DNA of 64,000 nt from Pedobacter sp. SYSU D00535 (lineage in GTDB: Bacteria > Bacteroidota > Bacteroidia > Sphingobacteriales > Sphingobacteriaceae), in contig NZ_JAFEWD010000001.1 in NCBI RefSeq assembly GCF_017355855.1, positions 372,001 to 436,000 of the forward strand, in the 5' to 3' direction. Shown here piece after piece: positions 32,426 to 41,967 of the stretch. Below the pieces are notes generated by a model, which made no database searches, was not told the DNA's origin, and worked only from the letters and a program-made list of their open reading frames with translations. The stretch's first letter is position 1. Every line of letters starts with the position of its first letter. The position numbers and the translations under genes are program-made.

Positions 32426-34009
32426 ATGGGAAACATAGTCGACCGTTTGACGGTATTGGATTACGCCATCGTGGCAACTTACCTGATCATACTTTTTGTG
32501 ATCGGGTACCGGGCTAGTTTCTCTCAAAAGAAAGACGATGACGAGTCCCTGTTTCTTGCAAATAAGTCTTTAGGATGGGCAAGTATTGGCTTTAACATGT
32601 GGGGAACCAACGTCGGGCCTTCCATGTTGCTGGCATTTGCCAGCATTGGGTATAGCACAGGAATCGTTGCCCTTAACTTCGACTGGTACGCATTTGTATT
32701 TCTGCTGCTGCTAGCCATTGTATTCGCTCCTAAATATCTGGCAGCCAATGTTTCTACCATGCCCGAGTTTATGGGCAAGAGATATGGAGACTCGACACAG
32801 AACATTCTGGCGTGGTACGCTCTTATTAAAATCCTTATTTCCTGGCTGACGCTGGGTCTTTTTGCCGGAGGATTTTTAGTACGTCAGATCTTAGGAATTC
32901 CGATGTGGCAATCGGTTATTGTTCTGGTGCTCTTTGCCGGATTATTTGCTTATGCTGGTGGACTAAAAGCAATTGCACGGGTAAATGTTTTTCAAATGAT
33001 CCTTCTGATTTGCGTATCTCTGACACTATCCGTACTTGGCATCATGAAAGTAGGAGGTATTTCAAAAATGTACGAAAGTGTACCGGCTGAGTACTGGAGT
33101 CTGATACGCCCTGCTGATGACAAGCAATATCCGTGGCCGGCAATCCTACTGGGTTATCCGGTGGCCGCCATTGCCTTCTTCTGTACTGATCAGGCTATGG
33201 TTCAATCCGTGCTCGGAGCTCGCAACCTTGAACAGGGACAATTAGGGGTGAACTTTATCGGTTGGTTGAAGATCCTTTCCCTTCCTTTATTTATTCTGAC
33301 AGGTGTCCTGTGCTATATTCTGTTTCCCGGCTTGAACGATCCCGCAGAGGCCTATATGACTATGGTAACCAATCTTTTTCCTCCGGGAATGAACGGTTTA
33401 GTGATCGTGGTTTTAATTGCGGTTTTGGTAGGAACAATCGGATCTTCTTTGAATTCGCTCAGTACGGTATTCACAATGGATGTCTATGCGAAGAAGATTA
33501 ATCCGAATGCGACTAATAAAGACATTGTTAGAGTAGGAAGACTGACAGTGATTGCGGGTTGTGTGTTTGCGGTGATGACTGCCCTGGCAATTGATAACAT
33601 TAAAGGACTGAATCTTTTCGACGTATTCCAATCTGTTCTCGGATTTATCGCCCCTCCACTCTCCGTGGTGTTCCTGCTAACGGTATTCTGGAAACGAACA
33701 ACCAGAAAGGCGGTGAATTTTACGCTATCGGTTGGCTCGGCGTTCAGTTTGCTAGTGGGTATCGTGTACCTGTGGATATTAACGCCTGATAAGTTCCCGT
33801 TCTGGCCGCATTACCTTTTATTATCGTTTTACATCTTCGCTTTCCTGTTAATCGTAGCGATAATCATTTCATTGTTGGACAAATCGCCAGAAGTATATAA
33901 ACCAGATCTGGAAGTAACCAAGAATATCGCCAAGCCGACCAAACGGGTAAAAGTAGCATGGACAATGCTGGTAATAACAATGGTTATACTTTACATCATT
34001 TTCAGGTAA
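32426..34009 (+). CDS. Sodium:solute symporter (SSS family)
   Basis: The 527-residue protein has about 13-14 transmembrane helices in the SSS order. LGWASIGFNMWGTNVGPSML is the first inverted-repeat helix with its unwound centre, and WLTLGLFAGGF, GTIGSSLNSLSTVFTMDVY (Na+ site region) and PPLSVVFLLTVFWKR are further family marks. It should import a monosaccharide or sugar acid with Na+ across the inner membrane. Sitting between an oxidoreductase and a GH78 gene, it is the probable inner-membrane route for block A products, with rhamnose the leading guess. Confidence 0.91.
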   Translation: MGNIVDRLTVLDYAIVATYLIILFVIGYRASFSQKKDDDESLFLANKSLGWASIGFNMWGTNVGPSMLLAFASIGYSTGIVALNFDWYAFVFLLLLAIVFAPKYLAANVSTMPEFMGKRYGDSTQNILAWYALIKILISWLTLGLFAGGFLVRQILGIPMWQSVIVLVLFAGLFAYAGGLKAIARVNVFQMILLICVSLTLSVLGIMKVGGISKMYESVPAEYWSLIRPADDKQYPWPAILLGYPVAAIAFFCTDQAMVQSVLGARNLEQGQLGVNFIGWLKILSLPLFILTGVLCYILFPGLNDPAEAYMTMVTNLFPPGMNGLVIVVLIAVLVGTIGSSLNSLSTVFTMDVYAKKINPNATNKDIVRVGRLTVIAGCVFAVMTALAIDNIKGLNLFDVFQSVLGFIAPPLSVVFLLTVFWKRTTRKAVNFTLSVGSAFSLLVGIVYLWILTPDKFPFWPHYLLLSFYIFAFLLIVAIIISLLDKSPEVYKPDLEVTKNIAKPTKRVKVAWTMLVITMVILYIIFR

Positions 34010-34077
34010 GGTATAGCAATTATTTAAAGAGAACCCGGAATCGGGGAAAAATAGAAAACAAAGACCAATAGTATATT

Positions 34078-36252
34078 ATGAACCTCAAGAGAATTTTTAT
34101 TCTGACGTTGTTTCTCGGTTTACTGACGCCTGAAATATCGCTTGCTCAATCAAAAGCGACCTGGATTTGGTATCCGGGCGATTTTGAGATCTATTTAAGT
34201 AATAAGATGCAAAACCGCCGCACAGAGCGCGGATCATTCTTTCCTCCATTTTGGAAGCTGGACAGTCATTATCCACTGATCGATTTCCATAAAAACTTCG
34301 ATTTGAAGCAGGCCGAAGATGTAGACCTTTTCGTAGAGGGCCAATACAATGTGAAGATCGATGGAAAAGCAATTTCAGGATATCCTAAACGGATTCGCAT
34401 CCCAGCCGGGAAGCACAAGTTAAGCTTGAAAGTGTTTAACAATGCCAGTCCTCCATCAATCTTCGTTCAGGGGAAAACAGTAGTTTCAGACGATACTTGG
34501 TTGGTTACATTTGAAGACAAGGAATGGATTGATGAATCAGGAAAGGCTTCTGATCAGTCTGGGACTACCTGGTTAAACGCAGGTTCCTGGAACTTTAACG
34601 CCGCAGCAACTCCTCCTTCCAAATTCTCATTAGCCACTACTCCTCAATCGGCAGTAAATGTGGTGAAGAATGGCAAATCGATGTTGATTGACTTTGGAAA
34701 AGAAACGTTCGGATTTATCAAACTTCACGGCTTAAATGGTAAAGGAAACGTGAATATCTACTATGGTGAATCCAAGGAAGAAGCCTTAGCTACGGAGACC
34801 TGCGAAACGCTTGACTATCTTGAGGTGAACAATTCGCAAAAACGCGACTCTACTTTAGATCTGACTAAAGCCTTCCGCTACGTAAATGTGCAGTACGACG
34901 GGAACATCTCTGTCGATTCCGTGTCCATGTTGTATGAATATCTTCCGGTAGTTGAAAAAGGTGGGTTCCGCTGCTCTGACGAGGAGATCAACAAGATCTA
35001 TGATGTGGCCAAGTATACGTTCCACCTGAACACGCGTGAATTCCTGATCGATGGAATCAAGCGTGACCGCTGGATCTGGTCAGGTGATGCGAATCAAAGT
35101 TACCTGATGAATTATTATCTGTACTTTGATTCGCCGTCCGTAACGCGTACGCTTGCTGCGCTTCGGGGGAAAGATCCGGTAACGAGCCATATCAATACCA
35201 TTATGGACTATACGTTCTACTGGTTTATCGGCATCTATGATTATTATTTGTATACCGGCGATAAGAGCTTCATCCAGACCTATTACCCGCGGATGCAGAG
35301 TCTGATGGAATATTGCTTATCCCGCAGAAATAAAAATGGCCTCATGGAAGGTTTAGCCGGCGACTGGGTGTTCATCGACTGGGCTGAAGGACTGAGCAAA
35401 AAAGGAGAGGTGAGTGTGGAGCAGGTGCTATTTGCACGAAGCTTAGAGGCGATGGCGCTAAGTGCTGAAATTGCAAAGGACAATGCCGGAGCAGCCCGCT
35501 ACAAAGCACTTGCTGCCGATCTGAAAACCAAAATCTTTGCAAACTACTGGAACGAGCAGAAGCAAGCGCTTGTGCACAGCAGGGTAGATGGCAAGCAAAC
35601 CGAAAACGTGACCCGTTACGCTAATATGTTTGGTATCTTTTTCGACTACTTTACAGATCAACAGAAACTTGGTGTAAAACAAAACGTTCTGCTAAACGAT
35701 AAAATCCAAAAAATTACTACGCCGTACATGCGTTTTTATGAGCTGGAAGCTCTTTGTGCAATGGGCGAGCAGCCGTACGTATTGAAAGAAATGAAAGATT
35801 ACTGGGGTGGTATGTTGAAATTGGGTGCCACCTCTTTCTGGGAAGAATACAACCCATCGAAAAAAGGAGTGGAGCATTACGCCATGTACGGTCGTCCTTT
35901 CGGAAAGAGCTTATGCCACGCATGGGGAGCCAGCCCGCTTTATCTTTTAGGTAAATACTATTTGGGAGTGAAGCCTACCTCCGCGGGATACAACACTTAC
36001 TCAATAGAGCCCGTGTTGGGAGGACTGAAGTGGATGGAAGGTTCGGTGCCGACGCCGAATGGAAAGATCAGCCTTTACTGCAGCACCAATCAGATCAAGG
36101 TGAAAGCAGACGAGGGAACCGGTGCTTTGAAAATAAAAAGCAAGACTAAGCCGACAGTTAAGGGAGCGGCAGTTCGCTCTATCGGCAATAACCTGTATGA
36201 GATACAAATCAACAAAGGCAAAGAGTACCAGATCAAATATCAGGCTCTTTAA
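34078..36252 (+). CDS. Alpha-L-rhamnosidase-like protein, GH78
   Basis: The 724-residue exported protein (signal peptide ending SLAQ at about residue 24) is a shorter GH78-type enzyme. An N-terminal sandwich (WIWYPGDFEIYL, VDLFVEGQYNVKIDG) precedes the (alpha/alpha)6 barrel, which begins near GGFRCSDEEINKIYDVAKYT. The catalytic signature appears as DGIKRDRWIWSGD beginning at D325, a variant of DCPxRE-LGW that keeps the first Asp, the Arg and the distal GD. A final beta domain contains HAWGASPLYLLGKYYLGV and a small C-terminal sandwich. Substrate preference probably differs from the first GH78. It is the last gene of block A, ending at a bidirectional hairpin. Confidence 0.85.
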   Translation: MNLKRIFILTLFLGLLTPEISLAQSKATWIWYPGDFEIYLSNKMQNRRTERGSFFPPFWKLDSHYPLIDFHKNFDLKQAEDVDLFVEGQYNVKIDGKAISGYPKRIRIPAGKHKLSLKVFNNASPPSIFVQGKTVVSDDTWLVTFEDKEWIDESGKASDQSGTTWLNAGSWNFNAAATPPSKFSLATTPQSAVNVVKNGKSMLIDFGKETFGFIKLHGLNGKGNVNIYYGESKEEALATETCETLDYLEVNNSQKRDSTLDLTKAFRYVNVQYDGNISVDSVSMLYEYLPVVEKGGFRCSDEEINKIYDVAKYTFHLNTREFLIDGIKRDRWIWSGDANQSYLMNYYLYFDSPSVTRTLAALRGKDPVTSHINTIMDYTFYWFIGIYDYYLYTGDKSFIQTYYPRMQSLMEYCLSRRNKNGLMEGLAGDWVFIDWAEGLSKKGEVSVEQVLFARSLEAMALSAEIAKDNAGAARYKALAADLKTKIFANYWNEQKQALVHSRVDGKQTENVTRYANMFGIFFDYFTDQQKLGVKQNVLLNDKIQKITTPYMRFYELEALCAMGEQPYVLKEMKDYWGGMLKLGATSFWEEYNPSKKGVEHYAMYGRPFGKSLCHAWGASPLYLLGKYYLGVKPTSAGYNTYSIEPVLGGLKWMEGSVPTPNGKISLYCSTNQIKVKADEGTGALKIKSKTKPTVKGAAVRSIGNNLYEIQINKGKEYQIKYQAL

Positions 36253-36269
36253 AGATTGTTAGCTGATAA

Positions 36270-36294
36270 GAAAGGCGCCTCGAAGGCGCCTTTC
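36270..36294. terminator. GC-rich bidirectional terminator
   Basis: An 11-bp perfect stem (36270-36280 with 36284-36294) with a 3-nt loop lies between the stops of the convergent GH78 and FrnE-like genes. Flanking T/A tracts are short, but the stem is very stable. Confidence 0.75.
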
Positions 36295-36300
36295 TCAATA

Positions 36301-36987
36301 TTAGCAGTTCCCATCTACCGAGCAGGAGTCCCCCTCAATGATGTTCAGCTTATTTTCCTCGGCAAAAGCTTTGCTTAAAGCACCAGCAAAAACTTCTGGC
36401 GATTGAGCGCCAGAAACAGCGAACTTCCTATTGAATACAAAGAACGGAACTCCTCGCACTCCTAATTGCTGTGCTTCCTGAATATCCTTCTTCACCTCAT
36501 CAGAATACGTTTTCTGCGCTAGTGCTGCCCTGGCTTCACTTTCATCCAATCCCAGTTCTTTAGCAAGCCCTACAAGCGTATCCAAATCTGCAATGTTTTT
36601 ACCTTCAATGAAGTAGGCAGCCAGTAATCGCTCTTTGGCTTCCCCTTGTTTATCGAACTTAGCAGCGAAGTGGATGAGACGGTGGGCATCGAAGGTATTT
36701 GCAACAACAGCCTTGTCGAACTGGTAGTCTAAACCAACTTCGTTCGCCATTTGGGTCACCTGCTGATGCATTTCTTTCGAATTTTCTAGGCTCATTCCCT
36801 TTCGCTCTGCGAGATATTCGTAAACGGATTTACCCGGTTCACTTTGGGTAGAAGGATCTAGCTGAAAGCTCTTCCATTCAATCTCAACTTTATCTTTTCC
36901 CGCAAAATCTTCCAATGCCTTCTCAAATTTTCTTTTTCCTATGTAGCAAAACGGACAAACAATGTCCGACCAAACTTCAACCTTCAT
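36301..36987 (-). CDS. DsbA-family oxidoreductase (FrnE-like)
   Basis: The 228-residue protein begins MKVEVWSDIVCPFCYIGKR, with the redox pair C11-P-F-C14. The helical insertion and the cis-Pro region (LGVRGVPFFVFNRKFAVSGAQ) define the FrnE branch of the DsbA family. There is no signal peptide, so it is a cytosolic thiol oxidoreductase or isomerase. It is the last gene of a three-gene minus-strand unit (Rrf2 regulator, NAD(P)-binding protein, FrnE-like), each separated by under 30 bp, which suggests a redox or electrophile response. A Cys pair near the end (SCSVDGNC) may bind metal or join in redox exchange. Confidence 0.9.
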   Translation of the reverse strand: MKVEVWSDIVCPFCYIGKRKFEKALEDFAGKDKVEIEWKSFQLDPSTQSEPGKSVYEYLAERKGMSLENSKEMHQQVTQMANEVGLDYQFDKAVVANTFDAHRLIHFAAKFDKQGEAKERLLAAYFIEGKNIADLDTLVGLAKELGLDESEARAALAQKTYSDEVKKDIQEAQQLGVRGVPFFVFNRKFAVSGAQSPEVFAGALSKAFAEENKLNIIEGDSCSVDGNC

Positions 36988-36995
36988 ATTTTTAA

Positions 36996-37649
36996 TTAAT
37001 AAGCAGCGGTAAAGCGCTGACGGATGTGATTTCCCTGTTCTAATTCATCTATAATGGCAAGCGCCAGATCTTCAACCGACAAGACACTCCGGCCTTCTTC
37101 ATCAAATACCGGATTGTCCAATCCTTTTCTATAGGTGCCTCTACGAACGCCGGAAGTTCCCTGATGCATTTCAAAGGCGGGGCTGAAAAACGTCCACTCG
37201 AGTTCTTTCTCCTCCTTCAGGATATTGAGATAATCACGAGCAGCAGTAGCTCCTGGCTTTATTGCCGCAGGAAAATCTGGCTGATCTACAGCTTGAACGC
37301 CTGGAGCAATCTCCAAACTTCCAGCCCCACCAATAACAATGAACCGCTTTACACCCGATTGTTTCACCGCATCCTGTATAGAAGCATATCCCTGAAGAAA
37401 CTCCTTGTAAATATTAGGATTGGACCAACCCGGATTGTAGGCGCTTATTACAGCATCATGGCCTCGCAGCACCTCCACCAATTCTTCCGCTTTAAATATA
37501 TCCGCCTGGACGGCTGTTACATTGGACAGTGTGGCATTAATCTCTTTGGGATTTCTTGAAATCGCCGTTACCTGGTGTCCTCTTTCTGATGCTTCCTTTA
37601 GAATTGCTGAACCCACAAATCCTGAAGCTCCTATTAGTGCTATCTTCAT
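36996..37649 (-). CDS. NAD(P)-dependent oxidoreductase (YwnB-like)
   Basis: The 217-residue protein is an atypical short-chain dehydrogenase with the NAD(P) motif IGASGFVGSAIL at its N-terminus and the family blocks VTAVQADIF, DAVISAYNPGW and RFIVIGGAGSLEI. It lacks the YxxxK catalytic pair in the usual place, as in the NAD(P)H-binding NmrA/YwnB group, so it may act as a sensor or on quinone-like substrates. The Rrf2-type regulator gene lies 25 bp upstream. The same pairing of an Rrf2 regulator with a YwnB-like protein is known from Bacillus (ywnA-ywnB), which supports joint function. Confidence 0.87.
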   Translation of the reverse strand: MKIALIGASGFVGSAILKEASERGHQVTAISRNPKEINATLSNVTAVQADIFKAEELVEVLRGHDAVISAYNPGWSNPNIYKEFLQGYASIQDAVKQSGVKRFIVIGGAGSLEIAPGVQAVDQPDFPAAIKPGATAARDYLNILKEEKELEWTFFSPAFEMHQGTSGVRRGTYRKGLDNPVFDEEGRSVLSVEDLALAIIDELEQGNHIRQRFTAAY

Positions 37650-37674
37650 TTTAATTAATATGTTATCCTTAAAT

Positions 37675-38082
37675 TCAGTTGAATTGCTTCACAAAATCTG
37701 CCAGACTTATCCCTCGCAGCCTTTCAAGTAGTGCTTGTTCCGCCCGTTGATTTATCTCTTTAATGTTATGATTGATTTGTCTGCCTATGGGGCAGTTGAC
37801 GTTAGGATCATTGAATCGTCCTAGCAGAGGCGACTGTTTTACCGCCCGATAAACGTCAGATAAATATATGTGTTCAGCGCCTCTCGCTAAGCGGGTACCA
37901 CCACCTTTACCTTCCTTACTCTGAATCAATCCATAGTCCCGCAGGCTACTCAATTCCTTCCTTACAATAGCAGAATTAATATTGATGCTACCTGCAATAA
38001 AATCAGAAGACAATAGCTCATCCCTTTTCATTGCCAGAAGCACTAGTATGTGTATTGCTGTTGCAAATCGAGCATTATTCAT
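37675..38082 (-). CDS. Rrf2-family transcriptional regulator
   Basis: The 135-residue protein has an Rrf2 winged helix (ATAIHILVLLAMKRDELLSSDFIAGSININSAIVR in segments, then RDYGLIQSKEGKGGGTRLAR) and a C-terminal dimerisation helix. Only one Cys is in the sensor region (NVNCPIG), so it is not a three-Cys FeS type and may sense by thiol modification. I chose the ATG at 38082 because the domain begins at once after it; an upstream in-frame ATG at 38199 would add 39 unrelated residues. It heads the unit with the YwnB-like and FrnE-like genes and probably represses it. Confidence 0.88.
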   Translation of the reverse strand: MNNARFATAIHILVLLAMKRDELLSSDFIAGSININSAIVRKELSSLRDYGLIQSKEGKGGGTRLARGAEHIYLSDVYRAVKQSPLLGRFNDPNVNCPIGRQINHNIKEINQRAEQALLERLRGISLADFVKQFN

Positions 38083-38197
38083 TCTGTTATAACTTTTATT
38101 ACAGTACAAAAGTACTGGCCTTACCGCAGAGCCGCAACGAACAGCAGACAACATTACAAACAAATGATGATGGGGGAGGAGCGAGGTCTTGATAAAC

Positions 38198-38225
38198 AAA
38201 AAAGCCGGGCTTCTCCCGGCTTTTT
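38198..38225. terminator. Intrinsic terminator of the FG-GAP/T9SS gene
   Basis: A 6-bp GC stem (GCCGGG 38204-38209 with CCCGGC 38215-38220) is flanked by six A on the left and five T on the right, so it works in both directions. It lies 7 nt beyond the stop of the minus-strand gene at 38232. Confidence 0.85.
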
Positions 38226-38231
38226 GCTAGC

Positions 38232-40856
38232 TTATTTTTTCAGCACCTTTACCGTGCTTTCTGATCGATCGGATTTTATCTTGAGCACATACATCCCGGG
38301 AGGGATATTGCCGGGATCAACCGTGACAGTGCCTTCCGGTGCTAACGTCACCAGACGGTGAACGACTCTTCCGTCTAGTCCCAGTAATTGCGTTTCAACT
38401 TGTGCTAAATCAGTTTCACTTAGTCTCACCTTAAATTCAGTAACAAACGGACTCGGATACACCTGAGGCTCGGGATTAAGCATGAAACTTCTCTCAAAAA
38501 CACCCTGGCAATCTTTGTCTGTCACCACAGCTATTGTATTCTCGCCACCTTCGAGGTTCAAACTGACGCTATTACTACTGGTAGTAAACACCCTGTCATT
38601 ATGCCGGATCTGGTAAGTTCTGCCTCCAGCCAGTTGAAGGACCAACTTTTCTTTTTCCTGATACGAAATAACCTCCAGGTCCTTCGGTTCGTTAATGATA
38701 ACATCAAACTGCAATTCGAACTCTGGTTCATTCTCTACGGTTAAAAAAAGCTTATAACTTCCAGCAGGGAGGTTATCAATGGTTTGGTTTACGGAAAAAG
38801 TGTACTCCTTTTCCAGTCCCTCTCCCGTGATCTTTACTCTATAATTCAGATAGTTCTCAGCCGAAATGATAACGGCTCCGTTATTAGAGGCTTTGCAGCT
38901 CTCGTCTTTGGTTTGGATACGAAAATTACTTGCAGGCAAAACAAATATGGACTTAACATCTACAGGAGCAGAAGTCATTCGGTTGTCGCCATTAAATACA
39001 CTAACAGTATAAGAACCGCCTGCAACAGCCGTGAAACTTGGTCCTCTTGCGCCTAAAATATCAACCCCGTTTCTTGACCACTGATAGGTAAAAAGGCTAC
39101 CGGTATTTACTGTAAGGACTACACTGTTTCCTGAGGTAAAGGTGGTAGGACCCTGAGCGGTGATAGAAAGACCGTCGACATAATTGAATCCCCCTTTTGA
39201 AGAGGCTCCGCCCGGTGTAGTTACACTAACCTCGCCGGAAGCACCACTCCCAACAACAGCTGTGATACTGCTAGAAGAATTTATAACAAAAGAAGCGGCT
39301 GGAGTGCCCCCGAAAGAAACAGCACTCGCTCCATCCAAATTGCTACCAGTGATAGTAACCGTGTGACCTGGTAAGGCCATGGCAGGAGAAAAGCTACTGA
39401 TTATTGGTGGTTGTACTGCGCCAAGGTTTCGGAATATTGATATTGTACTTCCTTCAAAATAGCCCGCCAGGAGATCAGGTTTGCTATCCCCGTCAAGGTC
39501 GCTGATAGCGAGGTCTGTTGGTGTTTTTAAAGTTGGAAAATCAAGCTTCGAAGAGAAAGAGATTTGTCCGTTTGCACTTGAATTGCGAAGAACACTGAGA
39601 GAGCCTGCGGCCTCGTTAACTAATACCAGATCAACTTTACCATCGCCTTCCAAATCTGCAGCCTTCGCCAGGCTAACGGTAGGCTGCGTTACGTACTCGC
39701 TGATGTCAGATAGAGCAATGGATCCGCTCGTTGAAGTATTCTTGTAGATAGCCATCTTATCCGATAGAGGAAACAGAAGCACCACGTCTAAAAGATTATC
39801 GCCATTCAATTCTGCTGTACTAACTGTTGCTATACCATCAGCCAGCCGAAAATCTGTACCACCCGGAAAAGCTACCACAGAATTGCTGCTAGCATTTTTC
39901 AGTACGCTCAAACGAAGGCCGGGAGCTTTAACCGTGCCGTCGTTCACTACCAGTATTTCAGGTTTATTGTCGCCATCTAAATCAGCTACAGCAATGTCGA
40001 CGATGTTATAGGCCGGCATAATGTTGATCCTGGAACTAAAGGCTATTGTGTTTCCAGTACTAACATTCCTCATGATAAAAAAACCGGTTTCATTTAGCAG
40101 AATAATTTCAGCCCTGCCGTCCAGGTTCAAGTCAGATAGGAAAAACTTTGAAGGATAACTTCCGCATTCCACTTCCTGCATTGGTGCAAAAGCAATGTCC
40201 GTTTCGGTCGAAATATTTCTATGAATGGATATAGTGCTTCCGCCTTCGTTCTCATCCCCGTAATTCGCCATTACCAAATCTTGTTTTCCGTCGCCATCCA
40301 AATCTGCATGAGCTAAAAATGCTGGTCCTCGGGGATTCTCAAGCGTCAATTTGGGAGCGAAACTTACGCTACCGACGCTGCTGATATTTTTTGCAACGGA
40401 AATTGCAGAGCTGGTAAAATGAGCTGTGGCCACGTCATTCTTTCCATCACCGTTAAAATCACAAACAATGACCGATACGGGTTGGTCGCCCATGTTTTGA
40501 TCCTGCCGTACAGAAAAGGAATAGGAGGTAAGTGGCTGAGCGTTTTCCTGTGTTACTACGAACGGTTTGCTTGAATAGGCGGTAAGGCCACGGGTGGTTA
40601 CGGACAGCGGCAGGTAAGATGCTCCCTGCGGAACGGTGGCTACAATTTCAGTGGTGGAAGCATAAATAACCGCCGCTTTCGCCCCACCGAAATACACCAC
40701 GTTCTCTTCTGGCCCTGTGCCAAAGTTGGCGCCCGTGATTGTTATGGTAGTTCCCGGAGTTCCCTTGTCTGGACTTATTCCTACAATGGATGGGCTCTGA
40801 GAAAAAGCTCGAAAGGAAATAAAAACTGTAAATAGAAAAAGGTATAATCTACTCAT
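38232..40856 (-). CDS. Secreted FG-GAP/IPT-domain protein with T9SS sorting signal
   Basis: The 874-residue protein has a signal peptide (ending AFSQ at residue 20). An IPT/TIG domain follows (about 22-100, ISPDKGTPGTTITITGANFG), then about six FG-GAP/VCBS repeats (about 125-470) with DxDGDxKxD calcium-binding loops such as DFNGDGKND, DLDGDGKQD and DLDGDNKPE, a second IPT domain (about 480-555), Ig-like sections, and a C-terminal type A T9SS sorting domain (about 800-874, VYPSPFVTEFKV ending in KVLKK). It should be secreted by the gliding-type IX system and anchored on the surface, perhaps as an adhesin or carbohydrate-binding propeller. It is transcribed alone. Confidence 0.9.
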   Translation of the reverse strand: MSRLYLFLFTVFISFRAFSQSPSIVGISPDKGTPGTTITITGANFGTGPEENVVYFGGAKAAVIYASTTEIVATVPQGASYLPLSVTTRGLTAYSSKPFVVTQENAQPLTSYSFSVRQDQNMGDQPVSVIVCDFNGDGKNDVATAHFTSSAISVAKNISSVGSVSFAPKLTLENPRGPAFLAHADLDGDGKQDLVMANYGDENEGGSTISIHRNISTETDIAFAPMQEVECGSYPSKFFLSDLNLDGRAEIILLNETGFFIMRNVSTGNTIAFSSRINIMPAYNIVDIAVADLDGDNKPEILVVNDGTVKAPGLRLSVLKNASSNSVVAFPGGTDFRLADGIATVSTAELNGDNLLDVVLLFPLSDKMAIYKNTSTSGSIALSDISEYVTQPTVSLAKAADLEGDGKVDLVLVNEAAGSLSVLRNSSANGQISFSSKLDFPTLKTPTDLAISDLDGDSKPDLLAGYFEGSTISIFRNLGAVQPPIISSFSPAMALPGHTVTITGSNLDGASAVSFGGTPAASFVINSSSSITAVVGSGASGEVSVTTPGGASSKGGFNYVDGLSITAQGPTTFTSGNSVVLTVNTGSLFTYQWSRNGVDILGARGPSFTAVAGGSYTVSVFNGDNRMTSAPVDVKSIFVLPASNFRIQTKDESCKASNNGAVIISAENYLNYRVKITGEGLEKEYTFSVNQTIDNLPAGSYKLFLTVENEPEFELQFDVIINEPKDLEVISYQEKEKLVLQLAGGRTYQIRHNDRVFTTSSNSVSLNLEGGENTIAVVTDKDCQGVFERSFMLNPEPQVYPSPFVTEFKVRLSETDLAQVETQLLGLDGRVVHRLVTLAPEGTVTVDPGNIPPGMYVLKIKSDRSESTVKVLKK

Positions 40857-41121
40857 TATCTTGTGAAGAAGGATCTATATTCTACCAAAGAGAGCGTTGG
40901 CTATTAATTATAACGACAAAAACTAAACCAGATCTCAAAAGATAAAAAAATGAAAGTACAGCGTTGTTTAGCAAGGCCTTATACACCTGACTGTTTGTGT
41001 TGCCTATAAAAACGAGGTCAGCATTACCCTGAGTGGGTCCACAATTCCCCGTAACGATGAAGGGGCACTTCTGAAAGTACTCGTGGAGTGAATTGACGTG
41101 GCAGCCTCCGAGGCTCCGGTT

Positions 41122-41889
41122 CTAAATGCCAACCTTTCGCTGTATTTTTTCCGCGCACTGCAAGGTTTGAGTAAGAATTTCATCATTGCTAATCCCTTTG
41201 TTAATGTTTAGGGTAGTAAGGCGTGACACCGTAATACAAGCTGTAATACCACTCCCATTAGTTCCGATCGGGACGGAAATGTCTGTCACTCCTTCGGCGA
41301 GGTCGCTGTTACGGATATAAAAACCCTGCTTTGAAATGCGGTCCAGAGAGAATAAAAATTCATCTTGTTGCTCTTTGCTAAATCCCTTAAAAATTTCATT
41401 ATTTTCTAATGAGGCTATTCTTTCAACCTCAGAAAGATAGCTTAGCAATACCTTTCCTGAAGCTGTGAGAGGCAGGGGAAAAAGGTTTCCCTCTTCAATT
41501 GATAAGGCTATTGGCTCCGGGCTTTTGGCATGTAAAACTACCATTACCTGGTTCATGTAAAGTATGCTTAGGTGACATGATTGCCTAATGCTTTGCGCAA
41601 GATCTTCCAGCAGGAACTGGGCCGCCCGGCGCAGTTCATCAACAGGGGAGTGTCGATGCGAAAGATGATATAGCTTTAATGAGAGACGATATTTACCCGA
41701 TATCTCATCCCTTACAATATACCCACGACTCTCCAGGCTCATTAGCATCCTATAAATTTCATTTGGAGTTTTCTCAATACCAGAAGCAATTTCAGTCTGC
41801 GATTGAGGAATTGACACAGATGAAAGATATTCGAGAATGTCTAGTCCCTTATCAAGTGCGGGAGCCTGGTATTTCGTTTCTTTTTTCAT
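41122..41889 (-). CDS. IclR-family transcriptional regulator
   Basis: The 255-residue protein has an IclR winged helix (about residues 8-65: ALDKGLDILEYLSS, IASGIEKTPNEIYRMLMSLESRGYI) and the C-terminal effector domain (about 75-250), with SCHLSILYMNQVMVVLHAKS and LTASGKVLLSYLS. Family members bind small carboxylates or sugar acids (for example KdgR and pectin-derived acids). It is divergent from the SusC/SusD genes, and the 400-bp gap between them contains overlapping palindromes in the susC promoter, so it is the probable local regulator. TATGTTTG on the minus strand (41914-41907) could be its own -7 element. Confidence 0.9.
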   Translation of the reverse strand: MKKETKYQAPALDKGLDILEYLSSVSIPQSQTEIASGIEKTPNEIYRMLMSLESRGYIVRDEISGKYRLSLKLYHLSHRHSPVDELRRAAQFLLEDLAQSIRQSCHLSILYMNQVMVVLHAKSPEPIALSIEEGNLFPLPLTASGKVLLSYLSEVERIASLENNEIFKGFSKEQQDEFLFSLDRISKQGFYIRNSDLAEGVTDISVPIGTNGSGITACITVSRLTTLNINKGISNDEILTQTLQCAEKIQRKVGI

Positions 41890-41967
41890 CTCGATTTAAG
41901 TTTCATCAAACATAGTAATTGCTTCAAATAAACCGCCTAACAGCAGGCGAAGAAAAACGACAAATGC

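Noticed and set aside
41004-41186. 60-codon minus-strand frame overlapping the IclR 3' end
   Set aside because: It shares bases with the conserved IclR C-terminus in another frame and shows no recognisable domain.
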